Part shown: positions 54,801 to 63,564 of the stretch, piece after piece
Numbering within the stretch: position 1 is the stretch's first letter
How the letters are laid out: each line of letters starts with the position of its first letter
NCBI RefSeq assembly: GCF_022227765.1
Contig: NZ_JAJMLZ010000008.1
Coordinates: 124,001 to 188,000, forward strand
DNA length: 64,000 nucleotides
From: Ectothiorhodospira shaposhnikovii
GTDB taxonomy: Bacteria; Pseudomonadota; Gammaproteobacteria; Ectothiorhodospirales; Ectothiorhodospiraceae
Direction of reading: 5' to 3'
The notes under the pieces: model-generated
Seen by the model: the letters and a program-made list of their open reading frames with translations, nothing else
Databases searched by the model: none
Told to the model about the DNA's origin: nothing
Position numbers and translations under genes: made by a program

Positions 54801-57800
54801 GATACCGCACCGACCCGTAATAGGTGAATGGCGCGGCCTTCCCCTGCTCCAGCTTGTTTTCCCGGATAAAGAGATGGATACCGATGCCCATCTCCTCATG
54901 ATGGAGGATCTCCCGGCCCCGCTTGCTCTGGGGCGTTGTCTGATTCTGGGTCTGCCAGTGGAACCGGGTGTCGTCCACCCAATGGTCCAGATAGCGATGA
55001 TCGGCCGCCTTGCCCTGCTTGTTCAGCGTCACCAACAGCACATGGACCTTTTGGTCTCCAAGCACCACATGACCAGTGTTCCAACTGCCCGGATTGAACT
55101 CCGCGTTGAAAAGGCCGGGTATCTCCTCTCGGGCAAACCGCTCCCCCACCACCATCGATAACGGATCCAGCACGCCCTTGAGTCGGGCAAAGGTGCGGAA
55201 CTGCTCCTGCAGCTCCGGCGTGACCACGATGTCCTCATAATCCGGATTGTTGGCCCGGAGCCGGTACTGCCCGTTGGGATCCTTGAGCACCTTGCGCAGC
55301 AGGTACTGGTTGTCGCCCGCCCCATCCTGGCGCTCAATGGCCAGGATGTCGCCGGTGATCCGGCCCGCACTCTCGGCACTGGCCAGTTCCAGCAGCAGAT
55401 AGTCCCCATCCTCCACCGGCTGCTTGCCGCCGTTCATGGAGTTGCCGGAGGCGCGGGCGATGAAGTGCCGACCGGGATCCAGGCGGCCGTAGCCTTCCAG
55501 CGGCAGACTGCGGTATTCCTCACAATCGGCGGTGCCCGTCTTGAAGTGGCCGCAGGCGATCTTGAGGTTGGGGAAATACGGCAGCGAGACCTGTTCCGGC
55601 CTGCGGCTGGACAAGGCCGTGACCGTGGCGCCACCCAGACCCTGCCTGACCTCATAGGTGGCCAACCGGTAATCCACCCCTTCCTGTACCAGGGCTGTCA
55701 GAGTGGCAATGTGGTCTGGAGCCACCGTCGTGACGCCGATGAAACGATCTCCCTCAAGGGTGAAAAAAGACCCTCCGGCCCAGGCCGACACCGGATTCTT
55801 TCGCCAATAGCCCAACCAGTCATCCGGTGGTTCGGTGAGGTTCTGATAGGCGTCCGGCAGGTCGGCCAGCAGCGGGCGTCGACGCTGCAACACCTGCCAG
55901 GAGCGGGTAGCAAGATCCGTCAGGGTGGGCGCCTCCCGCCAGCCATCCAACTCCTGGAAGGCCTCCAGCAGGACCATCTTGAAGCTCTTGGTCATAGCGG
56001 TGGTCTCCAGTTCCCGGAGCAAATCCACCTGCCGCTCAATCACCGCCCGCTCCTCGGCCTGAAGATTGGGATCCAGGGCAGCGATCAGCCCGAACCAGTG
56101 ACCATACTGGCGACGCACGGCCTGCAGGCTGGCACCGGCGCGGTAGAACTCGGTCAGGGTCGGCCGACGGCCGAGGGTGTCGCGCAGGATGTGGTACTGA
56201 TCCTGAAGGTCGTTGCCGCCCAGGGATTTGAGAAAATCGATGAACCGCAGATCGTAGTTGACGTAACAGCCCGTGGGCAGATCCAGGCTCTCGTTTTCCA
56301 GATCGCGGGCAAACCGGGCCAGATCATCATGGGTCATGGTCCGGTTCATCAACGCCATGGGCTTGTGCAGAAAGCTCTGGTGATTGGCCACAAAATCCAG
56401 CACCACCAGTCTCTCCTTCGCCTCGGCCTTCCGCAGGCCCCGACCCAGTTGCTGCAGGAACAGGATGCGGGATTCGGTGGGGCGCAGCATCATCACGGTG
56501 TCGATGGCCGGCAGGTCCACCCCCTCGTTGAACAGGTCCACGCAGAACAGCACCTGCAACTGGCCGTTGGCCAATTGTTCCAGCGCCTCACCCCGGGACA
56601 GCCTGGAATCGGCATAGACCGCCGCCGCCCTGACGCCCTGCCGAACAAATTGATCGGCCATGTAATCGGCGTGGCGGATGGAGATGCAAAAGGCCAGGGT
56701 GCGCCGCTGCGCCCGTTCCCGCCAGGTGTTCAGGGCATGACGGGCACGAGCCAGGGTCGCCAGCCGGTTGCCCAGCAGGTCCGGGTCGAAACGCCCATTG
56801 CGCCAGGGGATGCTCTGGTAGTCCACGTCCTCGTCGAAAACGCCGTAGTAGTGGAACGGCACCAGCAGATCCTCGTTCACCCCGGTGAACAGATCACTCT
56901 CGAACACCAGATTGTCATCGCACAAGGAAAGGATGCTGGCGTTGTCGGTGCGGTCGGGGGTGGCGGTGAGGCCCAGCAGGAAGGCGGGCGCAAAGTGGTT
57001 TAGCAGGCGGTGATAGGTGGGCGCGGCGGCGTGGTGAAATTCGTCCACGACGATGTAATCGAAATGCCCCGGCCCAAAGCGCTCCAGGTGATCCACCCGG
57101 CCCAGGGTCTGGATGGAGGCGCAGAGGATATCCACCCGGGCGTCCCGCTGGCGGCCGTGATAGAAGCCGATCCGAGTGCTGGGGCGGATGCGGGCAAAGG
57201 TGGCGGCGGCCTGGTTGAGGATCTCTTCACGATGGGCCACGAACAGGATCCGGCGGGCGCCCATCTGCTGCGTGTCGAAGGCGGCGAGCCAGGTCTTGCC
57301 CAGGCCGGTGGCCATGACCACCAGACCACGCCGGTAGCCGTCCAGGCGTGTCTGCGCCAGTGCCTCCAGGGCCTGCGCCTGGATGTGCGAGGGCGTAGGC
57401 GGCGGCTCCGACTCGGTGCTGCCCGGCTCCCATGAACGCTCCGGCGGGATGCGGCGGGCTTCGTAGGCGTCGATCCACTCATCCGACAGCGGCACGGTGG
57501 CCGGATCACTGAACAGGGCCTGGAAGCGCGCCCGGGTTTCCAGAAAGCCCTTGTCACCCGGATAGTTGATCCGGTAGTTCCATTCCAGCCCCTGCTGCAG
57601 GGCCTGGCGGCTGATGTTGCTGGAGCCGATGAAGGCGCAGCCCCAGTGGGCATCGCTATCCTGCGAACCGGCAAACAGGTAGGCCTTCAGGTGAAAACTG
57701 CCGCCCCGGCTCTGGTAAACCCGCACCTGCGCCCCCTGCTCCTGAAGCAGCATGAGGGCCCGCAGCGCCTGGGGATCGGTGATGTCCAGGTAATCGCTGG

Positions 57801-58578
57801 TGAGGATGCGGATACGCGCGGGACGGCGGCCGGCCGCCTCGCGGTCCAGCGCCGCCTGCAGATCAGGCAGCAACAGGCGCAGGCCGGTGTGCTTGATGAA
57901 GGCCACCGCCATGTCGATGGCATCGGCCCGGTGAATGCTGCTGCACAGATGAGGCAGGAAGGGGTTGTCGTCACCACCGGTAATGAGTTGACGGGTGGCC
58001 TTGTGCAGTAGACAGTTCAGCCACTGCTCCTCCCGATCCGGGCGTCGATCCTCGGTGAGCCAGCATTCCAGCCCGGCCAGTCCGGGGAGTTCCTGAGTCC
58101 AGACGCGGATCTGGTCTTCATTGGCATCGGTGAAGTGTCGGCCGTTGTGATCACGCTCACCCGTGCCCCGCTTGAAGCTGCAGTAGAGGACGCCACCGGG
58201 CTTCAGGGCCTGCCACAGTGCCTGGAAGTTGCTGGGCATCTCGGCGACGGGCACATGCAGCAGGCTGGCGCAGGCCCAGATGCCGTCATACCGTTCGACC
58301 TCTTCCACCTCATCGAACCGCTGCACGGGCACCGGCTGGTCGAGCAGTTGTGAGGCATGCTCCGCCAGCGCCGCGCTGGCATCAAAGGCACTGACCTGAT
58401 AGCCCCGCTGCTGGAAGGCCAGGGCGTCGCGCCCGGCACCGCAACCGGCATCCAGCACCCGTGCACCGGCCCGCAAATGGCGCAGAAAGCACTGGTACAG
58501 GGGCTCCATGTCCACGTGCAGGGTGTCGGCGATGAACTGGCCGGCGTGCTGGTTGTAGTAATGGGTGGTGTCGTTCAC
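54709..58578 (-). CDS. Methyltransferase-PLD nuclease-SF2 helicase-S24-DUF3427 fusion protein
   Basis: This is one 1289-residue polypeptide. Residues 1-195: class I SAM methyltransferase (VLDAGCGAGRDALAF; no DNA-methylase NPPY/DPPY motif seen). About 200-385: PLD-type nuclease with HxK in GSFHLKAYLF and IGSSNIS. About 400-760: SF2 helicase with Walker A MATGLGKTWLA, motif II VVDEFHHA, TATPDR and motif VI QQLGRGLRKAE. About 1040-1110: S24/LexA-like segment with the putative Ser in RASGNSMNGGKQPVEDGDYL and a Lys in LLRKVLKD. The C-terminus is the DUF3427 tail (GIHLFIRENKLEQGKAAPF). PLD-helicase-DUF3427 proteins are known from defence-rich loci; the N-terminal methyltransferase is an addition to that plan. 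I infer a nucleic-acid-restricting or stress-triggered role. Confidence 0.85.
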   Translation of the reverse strand: MNDTTHYYNQHAGQFIADTLHVDMEPLYQCFLRHLRAGARVLDAGCGAGRDALAFQQRGYQVSAFDASAALAEHASQLLDQPVPVQRFDEVEEVERYDGIWACASLLHVPVAEMPSNFQALWQALKPGGVLYCSFKRGTGERDHNGRHFTDANEDQIRVWTQELPGLAGLECWLTEDRRPDREEQWLNCLLHKATRQLITGGDDNPFLPHLCSSIHRADAIDMAVAFIKHTGLRLLLPDLQAALDREAAGRRPARIRILTSDYLDITDPQALRALMLLQEQGAQVRVYQSRGGSFHLKAYLFAGSQDSDAHWGCAFIGSSNISRQALQQGLEWNYRINYPGDKGFLETRARFQALFSDPATVPLSDEWIDAYEARRIPPERSWEPGSTESEPPPTPSHIQAQALEALAQTRLDGYRRGLVVMATGLGKTWLAAFDTQQMGARRILFVAHREEILNQAAATFARIRPSTRIGFYHGRQRDARVDILCASIQTLGRVDHLERFGPGHFDYIVVDEFHHAAAPTYHRLLNHFAPAFLLGLTATPDRTDNASILSLCDDNLVFESDLFTGVNEDLLVPFHYYGVFDEDVDYQSIPWRNGRFDPDLLGNRLATLARARHALNTWRERAQRRTLAFCISIRHADYMADQFVRQGVRAAAVYADSRLSRGEALEQLANGQLQVLFCVDLFNEGVDLPAIDTVMMLRPTESRILFLQQLGRGLRKAEAKERLVVLDFVANHQSFLHKPMALMNRTMTHDDLARFARDLENESLDLPTGCYVNYDLRFIDFLKSLGGNDLQDQYHILRDTLGRRPTLTEFYRAGASLQAVRRQYGHWFGLIAALDPNLQAEERAVIERQVDLLRELETTAMTKSFKMVLLEAFQELDGWREAPTLTDLATRSWQVLQRRRPLLADLPDAYQNLTEPPDDWLGYWRKNPVSAWAGGSFFTLEGDRFIGVTTVAPDHIATLTALVQEGVDYRLATYEVRQGLGGATVTALSSRRPEQVSLPYFPNLKIACGHFKTGTADCEEYRSLPLEGYGRLDPGRHFIARASGNSMNGGKQPVEDGDYLLLELASAESAGRITGDILAIERQDGAGDNQYLLRKVLKDPNGQYRLRANNPDYEDIVVTPELQEQFRTFARLKGVLDPLSMVVGERFAREEIPGLFNAEFNPGSWNTGHVVLGDQKVHVLLVTLNKQGKAADHRYLDHWVDDTRFHWQTQNQTTPQSKRGREILHHEEMGIGIHLFIRENKLEQGKAAPFTYYGSVRYLKHQGSGPMSVDFEVIQHPGGFRSAQQLDG

Positions 58579-58798
58579 GTCCCTGGTGCCATGAATGGAT
58601 TCAGCAGTGCAGCCTGTCGCGCATTGACCACAGACCCAACTCTTGAACGGGCTTGCTCATCGGTCAACCCTTTTACCGAATCCCAGGCTGGGTGCAAGCC
58701 TTGAGCAAAAGATATCACGATCCGCCCGGAAGCCGGTCAACTCGCATTTTGCGGCACTGATTCCGGTAACACGGCACCTCAGCAGCCTGATTCAGGAC

Positions 58799-58833
58799 CA
58801 AAAAAAGCCGCCCAGAGCATCCCGTAAGCGGCT
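58799..58833 (-). terminator. Rho-independent terminator downstream of tRNA-Arg
   Basis: On the minus strand AGCCGC pairs with GCGGCT around a 16-nt loop and is followed by six or more U residues. It lies about 20 nt beyond the tRNA 3' end. Confidence 0.75.
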
Positions 58834-58852
58834 GTTTTTACTATCTATTTTA

Positions 58853-58929
58853 TGGCGCGCCCGACTGGATTCGAACCAGTGACCCCTGCCTTCGGAGGGC
58901 AGTACTCTATCCAGCTGAGCTACGGGCGC
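58853..58929 (-). tRNA. tRNA-Arg (anticodon CCG)
   Basis: The 77-nt cloverleaf includes an encoded CCA. The acceptor stem GCGCCCG pairs with CGGGCGC. The D-arm contains AGCTCAGCTGGATAGAG. The anticodon stem CTGCC/GGCAG encloses the loop CTCCGAA with anticodon CCG. The T-arm GGTTCGAATCC is standard. It closely resembles E. coli tRNA-Arg(CCG). The 3' end faces the accessory zone at lower coordinates, the orientation in which integrating elements use tRNA genes as attachment sites. Confidence 0.97.
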
Positions 58930-59103
58930 GTGAAAAAGGATGTTAGCACGTTTCAGGGCGAATGTGCGCTGGGAAACGTCGCCTGCCGATGCGGGAAATT
59001 TCGACTGCGGCAAGGTGGCGCAGGATAGCCTAAACCGTGCCAGGTTCCAAGGGGGTGGCCAGAGAGAAGGGGAGATCCGCGCTGGATCCCCCCAGGTACG
59101 GAA

Positions 59104-60786
59104 TCACCGGGCGGCGGGAACCACGTCGATGGCAAAGACCGTCGTTGTACCGCTGACTTCGTTGCCCACCAGCAGCAGTGCCCGGCCCTCGGCATCCGGG
59201 CTGTCGGCAGCCGGGATGAAATGCAGGCCTTCGGCACCCAGATCGGTGGTGGTCAGGGCCTCCGGCGTATTGGGCAGACTGAAGTCCCGGTTGTTGATGT
59301 ATTGGACGAAAACGGTCTGCTCCGGCTCGGTGATGTCATAGACCATCACCCCGCCCATGCGCTCCAACCCGACAAAGGCATAGACCCGACCATCCACCTC
59401 GCCAATGGCAATCCCTTCCGGCTCCGGCCCCTTGTCGTCGGAACGGGTATCGAAGCTGTTGTTTTCGCTGTTGTTGGAATTGAAATCGTCGGGATACCGC
59501 GCCGCGGTGGTTTCCTCCATCTGCGATCCGGTGTCGTACACCTTGACCAGTCCCGTCTCGGTCACCCGGAAGATCGACATGGAGCGCGCACCAAAGGCGT
59601 AGAGGGTGTCATAGACGCAATCCTGACGCACGTTGGTTGCCTTGCTGGACGGATCGCAGTTATTGCTCACTCCCAGGGTGGAGGTCACCCGCAGGCGTCC
59701 CAGCTGTTCATTTTGCTGCAGCTCCGCCGCGTTGGGGAAAGCTGCCGGGTCGAGCTGCAGCTGACCCACCCTGAACTCCTCGGTCCAACCGCCATAGTCC
59801 CGGGCATCCCCCTCGTTCGCCGTCACGATATAGGTATGGCCCCCGGTTTCGTAAAACCGGATGGTATCCGGCTGATAGATGCCCAGGACGGGCCAGTGAC
59901 GGATATTGATACCGCCGTCACGGTCGCTGGCATCAAAACCGTTACCGGCCCATTCACCGCTTTCCGACCAGTCCTTGAACCCCAGAGGGAAGATGTCCGT
60001 GACCGTCGCCGTGGCAATGTCCACCACGGCGATGGCATTGTTCTCCTGCAAGGACACATAGGCCGTGCTTGAGTCGGCACTGACTTCCACCCACTCCGGC
60101 TCGAAGTCCTGGGCAGCGGTGGCGCCGGGGCCGAAGATCCTCACACCGTCGGCGCGAAGTTCGTCCTCGCGGCCATTCCAAGCCCTGAAATCCGCCGTGC
60201 GCACAGTGGCCACATCCGCGCCGTCACCCAGATCGATGATGGACACGGACCCCTCGGGATCGATCGTATAGTCATCGTTGGGCTCACCTTCGTTGGCCAC
60301 CAGCACATGACGGCCATCGGGAGAAAAGGTCAACGCATCCGGCAAGGCGCCCACTTCCAACACATTCAGCCGAGTGCCGTCGGTATCGAACAGGGCAACC
60401 GATCCATTGTCGGTGCGCACATTGGCCTCCACGGCCACGGCGACAATGCCGTTTTTCACCGCCACACTATTGGCGTCGGCACCGATATCCGAGACATCGA
60501 TGGAAAACAGCAGGGCCGGATTGGCCGGATCGTTCATGTCCAGCACGTCCACTTGGCCGCTGGCGGCATTGATCACGAAGGCGCGACGGCTTTGTGGATC
60601 ATAGGTCACGATCTCGGCTGCACTGCGGGCATATTCTCCACTTTGATACTGGCCGAGCACCGACAGCTCTACCGTGCCATGACCCGGCTGATCATCTGCA
60701 GTATTGGACGATGAGTCACAACCGGAAATCAGCATGGTAGAGCCCATGATCGTCGCCAGGGCAGAAGCTAACAGGGTGCGTTGCAT
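59104..60786 (-). CDS. Choice-of-anchor I family lipoprotein, predicted Pho regulon member
   Basis: This 560-residue exported protein has a lipoprotein signal (LISGC, Cys about 23) and a beta-propeller-like body: YDPQSRRAFVINAASGQVDV, VGALPDALTFSPDGRHVLVA, NEGEPNDDY, EGSVSIIDLGDG, YVSLQENNAIAVVDIATA, IVTANEGDARDYGGW and KGPEPEGIAIGEV. This pattern is that of the choice-of-anchor I (mesenchyme-specific glycoprotein-like/phytase-like propeller) family. Some relatives are alkaline phosphatases. Upstream lies a strong Pho box (60851-60868), so it is probably induced by phosphate limitation and may be an extracellular phosphatase or phosphoesterase. Confidence 0.85.
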   Translation of the reverse strand: MQRTLLASALATIMGSTMLISGCDSSSNTADDQPGHGTVELSVLGQYQSGEYARSAAEIVTYDPQSRRAFVINAASGQVDVLDMNDPANPALLFSIDVSDIGADANSVAVKNGIVAVAVEANVRTDNGSVALFDTDGTRLNVLEVGALPDALTFSPDGRHVLVANEGEPNDDYTIDPEGSVSIIDLGDGADVATVRTADFRAWNGREDELRADGVRIFGPGATAAQDFEPEWVEVSADSSTAYVSLQENNAIAVVDIATATVTDIFPLGFKDWSESGEWAGNGFDASDRDGGINIRHWPVLGIYQPDTIRFYETGGHTYIVTANEGDARDYGGWTEEFRVGQLQLDPAAFPNAAELQQNEQLGRLRVTSTLGVSNNCDPSSKATNVRQDCVYDTLYAFGARSMSIFRVTETGLVKVYDTGSQMEETTAARYPDDFNSNNSENNSFDTRSDDKGPEPEGIAIGEVDGRVYAFVGLERMGGVMVYDITEPEQTVFVQYINNRDFSLPNTPEALTTTDLGAEGLHFIPAADSPDAEGRALLLVGNEVSGTTTVFAIDVVPAAR

Positions 60787-60850
60787 GGTCGGTATCTCCT
60801 CAAAAAATGAGGAGTGTCTTTCCTCATCGTTAAAGACAGATCAATAAAGG

Positions 60851-60868
60851 ATGAAAATCGAATGACAG
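60851..60868 (-). promoter_or_regulatory. Pho box upstream of the choice-of-anchor I gene
   Basis: On the minus strand CTGTCAT-TCGA-TTTTCAT matches the PhoB consensus (two 7-bp repeats with 4-bp spacer): the first repeat is perfect and the second matches five of seven. It ends 64 bp upstream of the start codon, a suitable position for a PhoB-activated promoter. Confidence 0.6.
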
Positions 60869-61225
60869 GCGCGGATATACCCAGGAATATGCACAGCATG
60901 GGAAATACCTGATGCAGCGACATGACAACCCTAAGCTCTGCTCGGGTAGAACCGTAAACGAAATTAAAAAACTTTAAAATCAATCAATTAAAGACCTGGT
61001 CATTTCATGACCAATTCAGCCGCCCCCTGCTCTCATGCGCTCTTGACCCGGTTTCCGACATCCTCTCCACAGACTTATCCACAGCTTTTGTGGATAGTCG
61101 GCATTTTCCCTCTGACGCCGAGCAGTTAGCCGCTTCGCGGGAGAATTCCCATGAGCTGCCGCCGGTAAGTGGGATATCGGCACGCACGGCTTCCGATCCG
61201 GGCTGGAAATTGAGATAGTTCCCGG
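60869..61225. other. Divergent intergenic region before mtgA
   Basis: This 357-bp AT-richer stretch (especially 60960-61010) has no gene. It should contain the mtgA promoter and upstream elements of the choice-of-anchor I gene. Confidence 0.45.
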
Positions 61226-61969
61226 GTGCGAAAATACCCGTCCAAACCCCGTCGCCGGTCCCTGTGGGGGCGCTTGCTGCGCTGGCTCCTGGCGAGCCTG
61301 GCGGCGCTGGTGCTGCTCAGCGCCCTGATCGTGGGCAGCCTGCGGTGGGTGGATCCCCCCACCACCGCCTTCATGCTGCAGCATCAGTGGTCTTCCCGCC
61401 CCGCCATCGGCACCATCCCGGTCAACCACGAGTGGGTGCCCCGGCAGCAAATTTCCGCCCATGCGGCCCTGGCCATGATCGCCGCGGAGGATCAGCGTTT
61501 TCTGGATCACCGGGGATTCGACTTTCGCTCCATCCGTGCCGCCATCGACGAATACCGGGACGGGGGGCGTCTGCGTGGCGCCAGCACCCTGTCCCAGCAG
61601 GTGGCCAAGAACGTGTTCCTGTGGCCCGAGCGCAGCATGACCCGCAAGGTGACCGAGGCCTACCTGACCGTTCTGATCGAGGCCCTCTGGCCCAAGGAAC
61701 GCATCCTGGAGGTGTATCTGAACGTGGCCCAGTTCGGACCCAACGTCTATGGGGTGGGGGCTGCCAGCAGGATCTATTTCGACAAACCGGCGGCGGAGCT
61801 CACGGCCGGGGAAGCGGCACTGCTGGCGGCAGTACTGCCCGGACCGGTGCGATACCGGGTGGCCGCCCCCTCGGATTACGTCCGTGCCCGGCAGGCCTGG
61901 ATAGAACGCCAGATGGGGTATCTGGGCGGCACCGGCTTTCTGCAGGAGGTCTGGGACACCGCACCCTGA
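61226..61969 (+). CDS. mtgA: Monofunctional peptidoglycan transglycosylase
   Basis: This inner-membrane glycosyltransferase (GT51) polymerises lipid II into glycan strands. The 247-residue protein has a basic N-terminus, one membrane helix (LLASLAALVLLSALIVGS) and all GT51 motifs: IAAEDQRFLDHRGFD with the catalytic Glu, GASTLSQQVAKNVFL, RKVTEAYLTVLIEALWPKER, ILEVYLNVAQFGPNVYGV and AALLAAVLPGP. There is no transpeptidase domain. GTG 61226 is the chosen start. It ends 12 nt from the convergent DUF3634 gene. Confidence 0.95.
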   Translation: MRKYPSKPRRRSLWGRLLRWLLASLAALVLLSALIVGSLRWVDPPTTAFMLQHQWSSRPAIGTIPVNHEWVPRQQISAHAALAMIAAEDQRFLDHRGFDFRSIRAAIDEYRDGGRLRGASTLSQQVAKNVFLWPERSMTRKVTEAYLTVLIEALWPKERILEVYLNVAQFGPNVYGVGAASRIYFDKPAAELTAGEAALLAAVLPGPVRYRVAAPSDYVRARQAWIERQMGYLGGTGFLQEVWDTAP

Positions 61970-61981
61970 GCCGAAACGGTC

Positions 61982-62314
61982 TTACCCGGCGGCCCGATGA
62001 CCACCGCCACCGCCGCCGTCCGTGGGCGGTGTCCAGACATTGCGAAAGGGCTGGTGTACATGGGCCGGGATCTCCCGGGAGAAGCGCAGTTGCACCCCGT
62101 GGGCGGTCCGGACGCCGCTGATGCGCCCTTGGGTGAGACGATACATTCGCGCCACCTCATCGCAGCCACGCAGGAAACCGGGTGGCGCGGTCCCCCGCAA
62201 GGTCCGCGCCCTGCCCTTCTCCAGCGTGATGACGAAGGCGGTACGGGCATGCCATAGCAGCAGTACCAAGCCCAACAACAGGATCAACAGCATCACGGCA
62301 AGGGTCAGCAGCAT
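61982..62314 (-). CDS. DUF3634 family small membrane protein
   Basis: This 110-residue protein begins with one membrane helix (LLTLAVMLLILLLGLVLLLW), followed by the DUF3634 pattern AFVITLEKGRARTLRGTAPP, GFLRGCDEVARMYRLTQGRI and RFSREIPAHVHQPFRNVW, with a Gly-rich end. I chose ATG 62314 because the membrane helix starts there; a longer frame begins inside dinB. It follows dinB by 34 nt on the same strand. Function is unknown. Confidence 0.85.
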   Translation of the reverse strand: MLLTLAVMLLILLLGLVLLLWHARTAFVITLEKGRARTLRGTAPPGFLRGCDEVARMYRLTQGRISGVRTAHGVQLRFSREIPAHVHQPFRNVWTPPTDGGGGGGHRAAG

Positions 62315-62348
62315 CGTTTTCTCGTTCGGTCGTATTGGCTCAACATCA

Positions 62349-63488
62349 TCAGAGCGGCAGTTCCATCTGCATGCCCCCGTCGGCCGGCGCATCCCCGTCA
62401 CCGAAACTCAGTCCCGACACACGCACTCCCAGCAAGCGAAGCCGCTGCTCCAGGGGCACCCGGCGCAGGCATTCCCCTGCCGCCCGGCGGATATCCATCG
62501 CCGCGAACACCGGACGCGCCAGGGTAATGTCACGGGTAAGGGTGCGGAAGTCCTCGTAGCGAAGCTTGATACCCACCGTGCGGCCCCGGCAGCCCTTGCG
62601 GGCCAGATCCTGGGATACCCGCATGCACAGGGCGGTGAAGATCTCCGACAGCTCGGCCCGGTCCTGACGAGGATGCAGATCCCGCTCGAAGGTCGTCTCC
62701 CTGCTGACCGAACGGGGTACCGAAACGGTTTCCACCGGCCGATCATCGATGCCCCGTGCCGCCTGATGCAACCAGGCCCCGTAGGTGGGGCCGAACTGCT
62801 CCCGCAACAGACCGGGGCCGCAGGCGGCCAGATCTCCCACCGTGAGGATACCCAGGGCTTCCAGCCGGGCGGCGGCCTTGGGTCCGATGCCGTTGACCTT
62901 TCCCACCGGCAGAGGCCAGATACGGGTCGGCACATCATCCGTGGTCAACAGGGTGAGACCATCCGGTTTGTCCAGTTCGGAACAGAGCTTGGCCAGAAGC
63001 TTGTTGGGGGCGATGCCGATGGAGCAGGTCAGGCCGGTAGCATCACGCACGGCCTGCTTGAGCCGCTGCCCCAGAGGTCCGGATGCGCCGGGAACGTGGG
63101 TGAGGTCGATATAGATCTCGTCGATGCCCCGGTCCTCGATGCAGGGGGCGATGGCGGCCACCGCCGTCTTGAAGCGACGGGAATAGTCCCGGTAGGCCTC
63201 GAAGTCAGGCGGCAACAGGATGGCTTCAGGGGCTTTCCGGGCCGCCTTCATCAGCCCCATGCCCGAAGACACACCCAGCGCCCGGGCCTCGTAGGTGGCC
63301 GTGGTGATCACTCCGCGTCCGGCATATTCTCCCAACCGCGCGGCGACGGCCTGCCCGGGTTCCCCCAAGGCGCGACGACGGCCGCCGATCACCACGGGCC
63401 GGCCACGCAGCTCCGGGTGACGCAGCAGTTCCACGGAAGCATAGAAGGCATCCATGTCCAGATGGGCGATGCGTCGGGACAGTGTCAT
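62349..63488 (-). CDS. dinB: DNA polymerase IV (Y-family)
   Basis: This translesion polymerase of 379 residues has the Y-family palm start IAHLDMDAFYASVELLRHPE, steric and nucleotide contacts in VITTATYEARALGVSSGM, and the catalytic acidic pair in RGIDEIYIDLTHVPG. Next is SIGIAPNKLLAKLCSELDKP, then the helix-hairpin-helix thumb (KVNGIGPKAAARLEALGILT) and the little-finger domain. The C-terminus ends QMELPL, close to the beta-clamp binding consensus QLxLF/QMELPL-like. No clear LexA site was found upstream. Confidence 0.95.
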   Translation of the reverse strand: MTLSRRIAHLDMDAFYASVELLRHPELRGRPVVIGGRRRALGEPGQAVAARLGEYAGRGVITTATYEARALGVSSGMGLMKAARKAPEAILLPPDFEAYRDYSRRFKTAVAAIAPCIEDRGIDEIYIDLTHVPGASGPLGQRLKQAVRDATGLTCSIGIAPNKLLAKLCSELDKPDGLTLLTTDDVPTRIWPLPVGKVNGIGPKAAARLEALGILTVGDLAACGPGLLREQFGPTYGAWLHQAARGIDDRPVETVSVPRSVSRETTFERDLHPRQDRAELSEIFTALCMRVSQDLARKGCRGRTVGIKLRYEDFRTLTRDITLARPVFAAMDIRRAAGECLRRVPLEQRLRLLGVRVSGLSFGDGDAPADGGMQMELPL

Positions 63489-63564
63489 GGAGGCTGAAGA
63501 TAGCCGATTACCCCCGGAACGTCTGCACCCGACCGCATCGCTGCTTTCCGGCGGGCAGGGAGAA

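Noticed and set aside
63489-63564. LexA box upstream of dinB
   Set aside because: No CTGT-N8-ACAG pattern is visible between the dinB start and the preceding gene.
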